From the NCBI GenBank assembly GCA_038229135.1, contig JBBROS010000001.1:169003-233002 (forward strand): a DNA stretch of 64,000 bases. The letters run 5' to 3'. Positions 51,973 to 60,918 of this stretch are shown piece by piece. A model generated the notes under the pieces. That model was given only the letters and a program-made list of their open reading frames with translations. It had not been told where the DNA came from and made no database searches. A program made the position numbers and the translations under genes. Each line of letters starts with the position of its first letter. Position 1 is the first letter of the stretch. This DNA is from JBBROS01 sp038229135 (GTDB lineage Bacteria; Pseudomonadota; Alphaproteobacteria; Acetobacterales; Acetobacteraceae).

Positions 51973-53529
51973 CTGCGCCTCCTGCTCATCCTTATCCTCT
52001 TCGCCCTTCCCGCCCGCGCCGCTGTCCCCGGGCTAGACCAGCTCGGCGGCGGCTTCGACGACATGCGCCGGGCCATCGATAGCATCGCCACCTCCGGCGA
52101 CCCTCGCGCCCCCACGATCCTCGACGCACTGACCGCCGGCCGCCTCTCCACCCGCAGCAACGGCGCACCGGTGATCCGTACCGATGCAGGGGTGGTCGAC
52201 GCCGAGACCGGTGCCCCCGTGCCGGACGCCACCGGCCTCCGCCCCGTGCGCCTGAACAACGCCGTCCGCCGCACCCTCGAGGCCGCCCAGGGCGCCATCC
52301 GCCTCTTCGCGCCGGACGCCGCCACCCGCGCCGCGGCCGCCGAGGCCGTGTTCAAGTCCCGCGACGCCAATTCCCTCCCGGCGCTCGACCGCGCCATCGC
52401 CGCCGAGCGCGACGCCTCCGTCCGCACCCTCATGGCCCAGGCCCGCGCCGCCGCCCTCCTCGCGAGCGCGGACAGCCCCGAGCCCGACCGCCTCGGGGCC
52501 GTCGCCACCCTGGCCGCGCGGGGTGACCTCGAGGCCCGGTCCGTCCTCGCCTCCCTCGGTCCGCAGCCCGCCGCCGTCGCTGTGGCCGCCGCCGCCGCCG
52601 TCGTGTCCATCGACCGCATGCAGCAGGTCTGGTCGCTGCTCCAAGGCGCCTTCTACGGCCTCAGCCTGGGCTCGGTCCTGCTGCTGGCCGCCGCCGGGCT
52701 CGCCATCACCTTCGGCGTCATGGGCGTCATCAACATGGCCCATGGCGAGATGGTCATGATCGGCGCCTACGTGACCTTCATGGTCCAGGAGGCCGTCCGC
52801 GCCCACGCCCCCTGGCTGTTCGGCGCCAGCCTGTTCATCGCCATCCCGCTCGCCTTCCTCGCATCCGGGTTCCTCGGCGTGCTCATCGAGCGCACCCTCA
52901 TCCGCTTCCTGTACGGCCGCCCGCTGGAGACGCTGCTCGCCACCTTCGGCCTCGGCCTCGTGCTGCAACAGGCCGTGCGCACCCTGTTCGGCCCCACCAA
53001 TCGCGAGGTCGGCACGCCGGCCTGGATGAGCGGCGCCGGGCGGATCGGGGGCGTGACCGTCACCTGGAACCGCGTCGCCATCATCGTGTTCGCCGTGCTG
53101 GTGCTTGCCGCCCTCATGGCCGTCCTGCGCTACACCTCGCTCGGCCTGCGAATGCGCGCCGTGACGCAAAACCGCCGCATGGCCGCCGCAATGGGCATCC
53201 GCACGCCCTGGATCGACGCGCTGACGTTCGGCCTCGGCTCGGGCGTGGCCGGCATGGCGGGCGTTGCGCTCAGCCAGATCGACAACGTCAGCCCCAACCT
53301 CGGCCAGGGCTACATCATCGACAGCTTCATGGTCGTGGTGTTCGGCGGCGTCGGCAACCTCTGGGGCACGGTGGTGGGCGCCCTCACCCTGGGCGTGGTC
53401 AACAAGTTCCTGGAACCGGTCGCGGGCGCCGTGCTCGGCAAGATCGTCGTGCTGGTCGGCCTCATCCTGTTCATCCAGCGCAAGCCCCGCGGCATGTTCC
53501 CGCTGCGCGGCCGGGCCGTCGAGCAGTGA
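51973..53529 (+). CDS. urtB: Urea ABC transporter permease UrtB
   Basis: Branched-chain/urea permease with a periplasmic N-terminal extension, as in proteobacterial UrtB. The inner-membrane part starts around QQVWSLLQGAFYGLSLGSVLLL and includes AAGLAITFGVMGVINMAHGE. A signal-peptide-like stretch (RLRLLLILILFALPARAAVPG) is coded in frame just before the first ATG (52063), but no ATG, GTG or TTG precedes it. CTG at 51973, eight bases after AGGA, is the proposed start, giving 518 residues. If translation begins at 52063, the signal peptide is lost. Confidence 0.9.
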   Translation: MRLLLILILFALPARAAVPGLDQLGGGFDDMRRAIDSIATSGDPRAPTILDALTAGRLSTRSNGAPVIRTDAGVVDAETGAPVPDATGLRPVRLNNAVRRTLEAAQGAIRLFAPDAATRAAAAEAVFKSRDANSLPALDRAIAAERDASVRTLMAQARAAALLASADSPEPDRLGAVATLAARGDLEARSVLASLGPQPAAVAVAAAAAVVSIDRMQQVWSLLQGAFYGLSLGSVLLLAAAGLAITFGVMGVINMAHGEMVMIGAYVTFMVQEAVRAHAPWLFGASLFIAIPLAFLASGFLGVLIERTLIRFLYGRPLETLLATFGLGLVLQQAVRTLFGPTNREVGTPAWMSGAGRIGGVTVTWNRVAIIVFAVLVLAALMAVLRYTSLGLRMRAVTQNRRMAAAMGIRTPWIDALTFGLGSGVAGMAGVALSQIDNVSPNLGQGYIIDSFMVVVFGGVGNLWGTVVGALTLGVVNKFLEPVAGAVLGKIVVLVGLILFIQRKPRGMFPLRGRAVEQ

Positions 53530-53539
53530 GGGGGGAGCA

Positions 53540-54634
53540 GTGAGCAGCCGCATCACCCTCCTGCTGGTGCTCGGCGGCGCGCTGCTGCTCGCCGGGCTGA
53601 ACCTGCTGACCTCGGGCGGCCACCCGCTGCACGTACCCACTTACGTCGTCAGCCTCGTCGGCAAATACCTGGCCTTCGCCATCCTGGCCCTGGCACTCGA
53701 CCTGGTGTGGGGCTACGCCGGCATCCTCAGCCTCGGCCACGCAGCCTTCTTCGCCCTGGGTGGCTACGCCATCGGCATGCACCTCATGCTCGGCATCGCC
53801 GGGCGGGGGCAATATGGCGCGGCGCTGCCGGACTTCATGGTGTTCCTCAACTGGAAGGCGCTGCCCTGGTATTGGCACGGCTTCGAGTGGTTCGGCTTCG
53901 CCCTGGTCATGGCGCTCCTCGTCCCCGGCCTGCTCGCCCTCGTGTTCGGCTGGCTCGCGTTCCGCAGCCGCGTCTCCGGCGTCTACCTCTCCATCATCAC
54001 CCAGGCCCTCACCTACGCCCTGCTGCTGGCCTTCTTCCGCAACGACATGGGGTTCGGCGGCAACAACGGCCTGACGGACTTCAAGGAACTGCTCGGCGCA
54101 CCCCTGAGTGCCGACCGCACCCGCTGCGCGCTGCTGGTCGTCACCGCTGCCACCCTGTGCGGCCTCTATCTCCTGGCCCGCGCCCTCACGCGCTCCCGCT
54201 TCGGCGAAGTGCTGGTTGCGGTCCGCGACGCCGAGTCCCGCACCCGGTTCCTCGGCTACCGCCCCGAGCAATACAAGCTCGTCGTCTGGGTGCTCTCGGC
54301 CGTCATGGCCGGCATCGGCGGCGCGCTCTACGTGCCGCAGGTGGGCATCATCAACCCGGGCGAGTTCGCGCCGCAGAACTCCATCGAGGCCGTCATCTGG
54401 GTCGCCGTCGGAGGTCGCGGCACGCTGCACGGCGCCATCCTGGGCGCCGTCCTGGTCAACCTGGCCAAGACCATCCTCACCGGCCAGTTCCCCGACGCCT
54501 GGCTCTTCGCCCTCGGCTTCCTGTTCATCGCCGTCACGCTCTTCCTGCCCGGCGGCCTCATGGGCCTCGTCCGCCCCCGCCGAGCCCCCGAGCCCGCGCC
54601 CCCCACCCCGTCGCGAGTGGTCCGGGAAGCATGA
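53540..54634 (+). CDS. urtC: Urea ABC transporter permease UrtC
   Basis: Second permease subunit, 364 residues, about ten hydrophobic segments. ALDLVWGYAGILSLGHAAFFALGGYA and SGVYLSIITQALTYALLLAFF are typical LivM/UrtC blocks (quoted in part), and NNGLTDFKEL identifies the UrtC branch. The start is GTG at 53540 with GGGGGAG upstream. Its stop overlaps the urtD ATG. Confidence 0.94.
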   Translation: MSSRITLLLVLGGALLLAGLNLLTSGGHPLHVPTYVVSLVGKYLAFAILALALDLVWGYAGILSLGHAAFFALGGYAIGMHLMLGIAGRGQYGAALPDFMVFLNWKALPWYWHGFEWFGFALVMALLVPGLLALVFGWLAFRSRVSGVYLSIITQALTYALLLAFFRNDMGFGGNNGLTDFKELLGAPLSADRTRCALLVVTAATLCGLYLLARALTRSRFGEVLVAVRDAESRTRFLGYRPEQYKLVVWVLSAVMAGIGGALYVPQVGIINPGEFAPQNSIEAVIWVAVGGRGTLHGAILGAVLVNLAKTILTGQFPDAWLFALGFLFIAVTLFLPGGLMGLVRPRRAPEPAPPTPSRVVREA

Positions 54635-55389
54635 CCGCGATCGGGCCCACGACCGACTCCCTCCTCTACCTCGACGGCGTCAGCGTGACTTTCGACGGCT
54701 TCCGGGCGCTGAACAACCTGGCCCTCGTGCTGGCGCCCGGCGAGATGCGCGCCGTCATCGGCCCCAACGGCGCCGGCAAGACGACCATGATGGACGTCAT
54801 CACCGGCAAGACCCGGCCCGACGAAGGCCGCGTCGTGTTCGGCGCCGACACCGACCTCACGAAGCTCGACGAACCCCGCATCGCCTCCCTCGGCATCGGC
54901 CGCAAGTTCCAGAAGCCCACCGTGTTCGAGCCCCATTCCGTCTGGACCAACCTCCTCCTCGCCCTCGCCAACCCCCGCCGCCCCTGGTTTACCCTCGGAG
55001 CCCGCGAAACCCCCGACGAGCGCACCCGCATCGAACGCATCCTCGAGACGACCCGCCTCGCCGACCACCGCCACCGCCCGGCCGCCGACCTCAGCCACGG
55101 CCAGAAGCAATGGCTCGAGATCGGCATGCTCCTCGCCCAAGACCCGCGGCTGCTCCTCGTGGACGAGCCCGTCGCCGGAATGACGGACGCCGAAACCGCC
55201 CAGACCGCCGAACTCCTCGTCGAAATCAACCGCACCCGCAGCGTCGTCGTCGTCGAGCACGACATGGACTTCGTCCGCGCCCTCGGCGTGAAGGTGACCG
55301 TGCTCCATGAAGGCAGCGTGCTGAGCGAAGGCACCATCGACCACGTGAGCCAGGACCCCCGGGTGGTGGAGGTATACCTTGGCCGCTGA
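54631..55389 (+). CDS. urtD: Urea ABC transporter ATP-binding protein UrtD
   Basis: ATPase subunit, 252 residues: Walker A GPNGAGKTTMMD, signature LSHGQKQWLEIG, Walker B LLLVDEPVAGM and the switch histidine in VVEHDMDFV. IGRKFQKPTVFEPHSVW is typical of UrtD. It overlaps urtC by four bases. It is followed by a palindromic repeat before urtE. Confidence 0.95.
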   Translation: MTAIGPTTDSLLYLDGVSVTFDGFRALNNLALVLAPGEMRAVIGPNGAGKTTMMDVITGKTRPDEGRVVFGADTDLTKLDEPRIASLGIGRKFQKPTVFEPHSVWTNLLLALANPRRPWFTLGARETPDERTRIERILETTRLADHRHRPAADLSHGQKQWLEIGMLLAQDPRLLLVDEPVAGMTDAETAQTAELLVEINRTRSVVVVEHDMDFVRALGVKVTVLHEGSVLSEGTIDHVSQDPRVVEVYLGR

Positions 55390-55419
55390 GCTCCAAACGC
55401 CCTCATCGCAACCCTTCCC

Positions 55420-55513
55420 GTCATCGCGAGCCGAAGGCGTGGCGATCCAGGGGCCGCGAGACTGCACGTCCGGCCCTGGATTGCCGCGCAGCGAAGCCGC
55501 TGCTCGCAATGAC
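55420..55513. repeat. Palindromic repeat element, copy 2 (between urtD and urtE)
   Basis: A 94-base copy of the element at 51865: left end GTCATCGCGAGCC, inner GCGTGGCGATCCAGGGGCC, right part GGCCCTGGATTGCCGCG and end GCTCGCAATGAC. It ends three bases before the urtE GTG. The reading frame of urtE stays open through the whole element back to urtD. Confidence 0.88.
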
Positions 55514-55516
55514 GGT

Positions 55517-56212
55517 GTGTTGGAAGTCGAAGCCGTCACGCTTCACTACGGCGCCGCGATCGCCCTCCGGCAAGTCTCACTCACCGTCCAGATAGGCAAG
55601 GTGACATGCCTCCTCGGCCGCAACGGCGTGGGAAAGACCAGCCTGCTCCGCGCCATCACCGGCGCCCACCGCATCACCGCCGGGCGAATCCTGTGGCAGG
55701 GCGAGGACATCACGCGCCTCCCCGCCTACACCCGCGCCCAACGCGGCATCGCCTGGGTCCCCCAAGGCCGCGACATCTTCCCCCTGCTCACCGTCCGCGA
55801 GAACCTCGAGACCGGTTTCGCCGTGCTCCCGCGCCGCCAACGCCGCATCGACCCCGAGATCTTCGAGCTCTTCCCCATTCTCGCGACCATGCTCCGCCGC
55901 CGCGGCGGAGATCTCTCGGGCGGCCAGCAGCAACAGCTCGCAATCGCCCGCGCCCTCGTCATGCGCCCCAAGCTCCTTGTGCTCGACGAGCCGACCGAAG
56001 GCATTCAGCCCAGCATCATCAAGGACATCGGCCGCGTCATCGAGTTGCTCCGCAGCCGCGGCACCATGGGCGTGCTCCTCGTGGAGCAATACTACGACTT
56101 CGCCCGCGCCCTGGCCGACCAACTCTGCATCATGGATCGCGGCGACATCGTGCTCCGCGGCGGGCCGGGCACGCTGGACGAGGCGGAGGTCCGGCGGCGG
56201 CTCTCGGTCTGA
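55517..56212 (+). CDS. urtE: Urea ABC transporter ATP-binding protein UrtE
   Basis: Second ATPase subunit, 231 residues: Walker A GRNGVGKTSLLRA, signature LSGGQQQQLAIA, Walker B LLVLDEPTEGIQPSI and VEQYYDFA. Start GTG at 55517 (or TTG at 55520) gives the family start VLEVEAVTLHYG. Starting at 55379 would add 46 residues translated from the repeat element, which has no homology to UrtE. No good ribosome-binding site is left before the GTG, apparently because of the repeat. Confidence 0.93.
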   Translation: MLEVEAVTLHYGAAIALRQVSLTVQIGKVTCLLGRNGVGKTSLLRAITGAHRITAGRILWQGEDITRLPAYTRAQRGIAWVPQGRDIFPLLTVRENLETGFAVLPRRQRRIDPEIFELFPILATMLRRRGGDLSGGQQQQLAIARALVMRPKLLVLDEPTEGIQPSIIKDIGRVIELLRSRGTMGVLLVEQYYDFARALADQLCIMDRGDIVLRGGPGTLDEAEVRRRLSV

Positions 56213-56217
56213 GGCGG

Positions 56218-56436
56218 CTACGCGGACAGCAACTCGTCCACCGCCGCAAGGAGGTCGGCCTTGTCGAACGGCTTGCGCAGCGTCGCATCGACCTTGGCGC
56301 GCCAGCATGAACGCCTCGTCGGCCGACACCTGGGAGCCTCCGCCCGACATCGCCAACATCTTGGGCCGGCCCGGCCGCCCCTCGAAATACATGATCACCT
56401 CCATGCCGTCATGCTTGGGCGGAGCGTGTCTGCCTC
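56218..56436 (-). pseudogene. Remnant of a receiver-domain gene
   Basis: The minus strand codes PKHDGMEVIMYFEGRPGRPKMLAMSGGG (the second half of a CheY-like receiver) and then, after a frame change near 56300, KVDATLRKPFDKADLLAAVDELLSA to TAG (56220-56218). The residue block before PKHDG, which should hold the phospho-acceptor aspartate, is lost. With no intact frame and a missing 5' half, this is a decayed response-regulator gene. It lies next to a kinase carrying its own receiver. Confidence 0.75.
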
Positions 56437-56491
56437 GAACATTTGCACGCAGAAGGACGTCTCGAGGGTGAACGGGCAGTTAGGGCCGCGT

Positions 56492-59400
56492 TCAAGCAAG
56501 CGCTGGCTCAAGATCTGCCTGCACGCCCTCGAGTGGCGGCACATTGCCGACCCGTTCTCCGAAGGCGATGATCTGGTCCCGAACGGCGTCGAACTCCGCC
56601 AGAACGGCAGCGAGCTCTTCCTGCAATGCCGGCCTCGGCGCCGCGTCGGCCGCGTGTTCGAGCGCACGGGCCAGCGCACCGAGCCCAGCCGCACCCACCG
56701 AGACGGACGACCCGACGAGCTTGTGCGCCAGCGCCGCCATCTCGGCCCGGGCGCCCGGCTCATCCATCGATCCCGATAGAAGCTCCGTCAGCCCGGCGCA
56801 GACGCCGCCGGCGGCCTCGAGATACTCCCGTAGCCAGGCCGGGCCGTCGGCGTCGCCGGGTTCGAACAGATCGTGGAACTGTGCCGGGTCGAACGCCGGC
56901 CGCTTGCCTGCAGGGTCGATCAGGGCCGTCGTCGCGCTCGCGGGCGATGCCGCCTCCAGCATGCGCGACAGGATGGCGGCCAGGTTGGCCCGGCCGAGCG
57001 GCTTGTAGGCCAGTTCGGTCATGCCGGCCTCCGCGCAACGGCGCTGCTGCGCAGGGGTGACGTCGGCGGTCAGCCCGATGATCGGCAGCGACCGCAGACC
57101 CGCCTCGCCCGAGGCCCGCACGGCTTGCGTGAGCGCGACGCCGTCCATCCGCGGCATGTGGCAATCGGTGAGCAGAAGGTCATACGGCTTGGCGCACAGC
57201 ATCGCGAACGCCTCGGCTCCATCCTCGGCCACGTCGACGTCGAAGCCGAGCAGCCCGAGCAGCCGCTGGGACAGCCAGCGATTCGTCGCGTCGTCGTCGG
57301 CGACCAGAACGCACCCGCGCACCGCGGCACGGCTCAGCCCATGCGGACTGGCCACCTCTGCGGGGGCGTTGGGCTGTGCGACCGGCGCCGCGACGGGCCG
57401 CCAAGGCAGCCGCAGCGTGAACGTGCTGCCAACGCCCGGGCTGCTCGTCACCCCGAGGGTTCCACCCAGCATCGAGCTGAGCCGGCGGGAGATGCACAGG
57501 CCCAGGCCGGTGCCGCCGTATCGCCGGCTGGTCGAGCCATCGGCCTGCGTGAACGGGTTGAACAGCCTCGCCAGCACCGCCGCTTCCATGCCGATCCCGG
57601 AATCCGCGACCGAGAAGCCGAGCATCGGCGCGCCATCCTCCTGGACCGGGCCGACTGTCACGAAGATGCTGCCCGCGGCCGTGAACTTCACCGCATTCGA
57701 CAGCAGGTTGTTCAGGATCTGCCCCACCCGCAGCACGTCCAACTCGGCGAAGCCCGCCACTGCCGGGGAGCAGCGCACGTCCAGCTGCACATGCTTGCGC
57801 GCAGCCGACAGGCTGTGCGGCTGGGCGACATCGTTCACCAGGTCCACGATCGACGCCGGCTCCAGGCATATCGTGACGCCGCCGGCTTCGATCTTGGAAA
57901 AGTCGAGGATGTCGTTCAACACCCCCAGCAGACCCATCGCCGAGCCGTGCACCATCCGCGCCATCCGCGCCTGCTCGGGGTCCAGCTCCGTTTCGCGCAG
58001 CAACTCGAGGACGCCGAGCAGCCCGCTCATCGGCGAGCGGATCTCGTGGCTCATGGTGGCCAGGAATTCCGATTTCGCCGTGGCCGCCGCATCCGCCTCG
58101 TCCCGCGCCGCCCGGAGCACCGACTCGTTCTGCTTGCTCTCGGTGATGTCGGTATACGTCCGCACCAGCCCGCCCCCCGCCAGCGGCGTGCTGCGAATCT
58201 CGAGCACCCTGCCGTTGGGCCGGGTCCGCTCGTAGGCATGGGCCTCCCGGGACAACCCGCCCGAGAGCACGAACGCGCGCACGCTCTCGTCGATGTCGCG
58301 GCCCTCGGACCCGAACTCGCCATGCTCCCACTGCCAACGCACCACCTCGTCGAAGTGCGGCCGGCCCGCCATGAGCTCGGCCGGCAGGCCGACGGCATCC
58401 ATGGCGTGCTGGTTGCACACCATCACGTAGCCCTCGGCGTTGACCATCATGATGCCCTGGCTCATGTGCTCGAGCGTCGTCTCCAGAAGTCCGGACTTCT
58501 CCGCGTGCATGGCCTCGCTCGCCCGCAGCAGCCTCCGGGCCCGCGCAAGTCGTCCCTGCCGCACGCTGACCAGCCAGATCGCGCCCAACATCATCACCGA
58601 GATCGACCCGGCGACCACGATGGAGACGATCTGGTTGCTCCGGTGCGTCTGCAGCACGTCATCCGTCGCCACGCCGACCGCGACCAGCAATGGAAGCCCG
58701 CGCACCTCGCGATACGCCTCGACCCGCTCGAGCCCATCGATCGCGCTGGTGGCGGTGAAGTGCCCTGCCGGCTTGCGGCCATACGCGTCGAACAGCTTGG
58801 TGCCGAGCAGCGAGCGCCCGATCGTCGGCTCGTCTCCGGCCTGTGACTGGCCGCCCCGGCTTGGGGCGACCCCCTCCCCGGCGCCGGCGCGGACGATGCC
58901 GTCCGTCCCGACGAGGAGCACCAGCCCGGCCCTGCCGAGATCCACCGAATTGTAGAAGCGCGACAGGTATTCGGGGTCGAGCGAGATGACGATCACGCCA
59001 TCGAACGAGCCGTCCGCCGCAAGCAGCTTCCGGGTCAGCTGGATCGACCAGCGATGGCTCGCCCGCCCCAGGATCGGGCGGCTGATGAACAGCGTGTCCT
59101 CAGGCCGCTCGCGGTGGACGCGGAAATGCTCGCGGTCGCTGAGGTCGATCCGGCTGCCAGCAGGCGCCAGGTTCGAGCCGAGGAAGATCCCCTCCCGGTC
59201 GATGATCGAAATCTGGAACGTCATGTCCGTCAGCGCCTGCACGTTGCGGGTCCAGGCTGCGATGTCGAACCGGTCGGGGTCGCGTTGCCGGCTGTCGCGG
59301 ATGGACAGCAGGCTGTGGTCGACGGATTTGATCGAGCGGATGATCGTCTCCTCGAAGGCACGAGCCAGGTTCGAGGTGTCCTGGATGGCGCCGCTCATGG

Positions 59401-59611
59401 CCTGGTCCCGCTCCGTCGACAGCGAGTGCAGGATCCCGGCCCAAAGAAGCAGCAACCCGCACAGGCCCAGCGCGACCCCGCCCCACTCCGCCAGGCTTCG
59501 CAGCACGACATGGAAGGCCGTCACCGGCGCCGCGGCCAGGCGAAGGCCGGGGAAGCGCGTCCGTGCGCGGTGCTCGGACCGCGACGTTCCGGACGGCGCG
59601 GGCGGCCGCAT
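56492..59611 (-). CDS. Hybrid sensor histidine kinase
   Basis: 1039 residues. Order: membrane segment (about 43-62), periplasmic Cache-type sensor (about 65-325), second membrane segment (about 327-350), PAS domain (about 375-490, ending with TYTDITESK), HisKA with SHEIRSPMSG (H522), HATPase with NNLLSNAVKF and GTGLGLCIS, receiver with LLTDCHMPRMDG (about 790-910), and a C-terminal Hpt domain with AHKLVGSSVSVGA. So it carries a full internal phosphorelay. ATG at 59611 begins the protein; the frame upstream overlaps the next gene. The signal is unknown. It is 11 bases downstream of the receiver-EAL gene, a likely partner. Confidence 0.93.
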   Translation of the reverse strand: MRPPAPSGTSRSEHRARTRFPGLRLAAAPVTAFHVVLRSLAEWGGVALGLCGLLLLWAGILHSLSTERDQAMSGAIQDTSNLARAFEETIIRSIKSVDHSLLSIRDSRQRDPDRFDIAAWTRNVQALTDMTFQISIIDREGIFLGSNLAPAGSRIDLSDREHFRVHRERPEDTLFISRPILGRASHRWSIQLTRKLLAADGSFDGVIVISLDPEYLSRFYNSVDLGRAGLVLLVGTDGIVRAGAGEGVAPSRGGQSQAGDEPTIGRSLLGTKLFDAYGRKPAGHFTATSAIDGLERVEAYREVRGLPLLVAVGVATDDVLQTHRSNQIVSIVVAGSISVMMLGAIWLVSVRQGRLARARRLLRASEAMHAEKSGLLETTLEHMSQGIMMVNAEGYVMVCNQHAMDAVGLPAELMAGRPHFDEVVRWQWEHGEFGSEGRDIDESVRAFVLSGGLSREAHAYERTRPNGRVLEIRSTPLAGGGLVRTYTDITESKQNESVLRAARDEADAAATAKSEFLATMSHEIRSPMSGLLGVLELLRETELDPEQARMARMVHGSAMGLLGVLNDILDFSKIEAGGVTICLEPASIVDLVNDVAQPHSLSAARKHVQLDVRCSPAVAGFAELDVLRVGQILNNLLSNAVKFTAAGSIFVTVGPVQEDGAPMLGFSVADSGIGMEAAVLARLFNPFTQADGSTSRRYGGTGLGLCISRRLSSMLGGTLGVTSSPGVGSTFTLRLPWRPVAAPVAQPNAPAEVASPHGLSRAAVRGCVLVADDDATNRWLSQRLLGLLGFDVDVAEDGAEAFAMLCAKPYDLLLTDCHMPRMDGVALTQAVRASGEAGLRSLPIIGLTADVTPAQQRRCAEAGMTELAYKPLGRANLAAILSRMLEAASPASATTALIDPAGKRPAFDPAQFHDLFEPGDADGPAWLREYLEAAGGVCAGLTELLSGSMDEPGARAEMAALAHKLVGSSVSVGAAGLGALARALEHAADAAPRPALQEELAAVLAEFDAVRDQIIAFGERVGNVPPLEGVQADLEPALA

Positions 59612-59622
59612 CGACCGCAACG

Positions 59623-60918
59623 TCAATCCGGCACCGCGATCAGAGAGGCCGCATCCTCCTCGTGCACGGCGGCGCGCAAATCCGCACGGCCGATGGCCCA
59701 GCGCAGGAACGACTCGGCGGTCAGAGGGCGGCTGAGCAGGTAGCCCTGCGCCATGTCGCATCCGGCGTCGCGGAGCAGGCGCCAATGCGCGTCAGTCTCC
59801 ACCCCTTCGGCCACCACGGCGAGCCCAAGGTCCCGGGCCAGCGTGATGCTCGACCGCAACGCCACGGCCGCCTCGGGGTCGTGCGGGGCCGACATCACGA
59901 AGGACCGGTCGATCTTCATCTCGCTGAACGGGGCGTGCAGCAATTGCTGCATGGTGGAGAACCCGGTCCCGAAATCGTCGATCGACAGGCCGAAGCCACG
60001 CAGCCGCAGCCGGGTCAGCACCTCCCGGCCGTTCGGCTGGCCGCTCAGCCAGCCATCCTCGGTCACTTCGAGGATCACGTGCTCGAGCCCAAGGCCTCGC
60101 TCCACGACGATGGCCTCGAGCCGGTCCGGCAGATCGTTCGAGGCGAGGCAGGCGACCGGGAGGTTGACGCTGACCGAGTAGTCGAGCCCGGCCGAGCGCC
60201 AGCCGGCGCAGAGTCCGCTCGCCTGGTGGAGCATCAGCTCCGTCAGCCGGTCGAACAGGCCCGAGCGCAGCACGATCGGCAGGAACGCACCTGGCCGCAG
60301 CACGCCGTGCTGCGGATGCACCCACCGCACCAGCGCCTCCGCCCCCACCACGGCGCCAGATCGCAGCTCGGCCTTCGGCTGCACATACGCGGTGAACTCG
60401 CCGGCCGCGAACCCGCGCTCGACGTCCGCGCGGTCGAACACGGGCGGGCAGGGATCGTAAGGCAAGGCCGCCGCCACGGCCTCCGGCTCGGCCTCGATCT
60501 CGTGGAACACGGTGCGGAGCCCCTGCAGCGTGAGCGGCTTGGCGACCGAACGCAGCGACCGCAGGCCGAGCGAACTCCCAATGCCACTGGCCGCGCGCAA
60601 CACCCGGACATCGACCCCGCTGGCGAGGATGATGGCGGCGCCGGCATGGCGCCGGACGAGGCTTCGGATCGTCTCGATGCCGTCCACCTCCGGCATCCGC
60701 AGATCGCAGACCACGAGGTCGAGCCGGCCGTCATGGGCAGCGGCCAGCGCGATGGCCTGCCGTCCGCCCTCCGCCTCGGCCACATTGCCGGCGCCGAGCC
60801 GTCGCAGCAACCGGACCGCCGTGCGGCGGCTGAAATCGTCATCGTCGATCACGAGCGCCGAGAAGCCAGCACCCAGTCTCGATCCCTGACGCATGTCTGT
60901 CATTGAAGCCCCGGTCAT
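59623..60918 (-). CDS. Receiver-EAL cyclic-di-GMP phosphodiesterase
   Basis: 431 residues: receiver domain (about 20-140, VCDLRMPEVDG) and EAL domain (about 170-420). Catalytic motifs appear intact: GAEALVRW (EAL variant), SVNLPV, LEVTE, SIDDFGTGFS, MKIDRSFV, VVAEGVE and AQGYLLSRPL. It should hydrolyse c-di-GMP under control of phosphorylation, probably by the co-transcribed hybrid kinase. Three in-frame ATGs lie at the start (60918, 60903, 60894); the first is used. Confidence 0.92.
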   Translation of the reverse strand: MTGASMTDMRQGSRLGAGFSALVIDDDDFSRRTAVRLLRRLGAGNVAEAEGGRQAIALAAAHDGRLDLVVCDLRMPEVDGIETIRSLVRRHAGAAIILASGVDVRVLRAASGIGSSLGLRSLRSVAKPLTLQGLRTVFHEIEAEPEAVAAALPYDPCPPVFDRADVERGFAAGEFTAYVQPKAELRSGAVVGAEALVRWVHPQHGVLRPGAFLPIVLRSGLFDRLTELMLHQASGLCAGWRSAGLDYSVSVNLPVACLASNDLPDRLEAIVVERGLGLEHVILEVTEDGWLSGQPNGREVLTRLRLRGFGLSIDDFGTGFSTMQQLLHAPFSEMKIDRSFVMSAPHDPEAAVALRSSITLARDLGLAVVAEGVETDAHWRLLRDAGCDMAQGYLLSRPLTAESFLRWAIGRADLRAAVHEEDAASLIAVPD

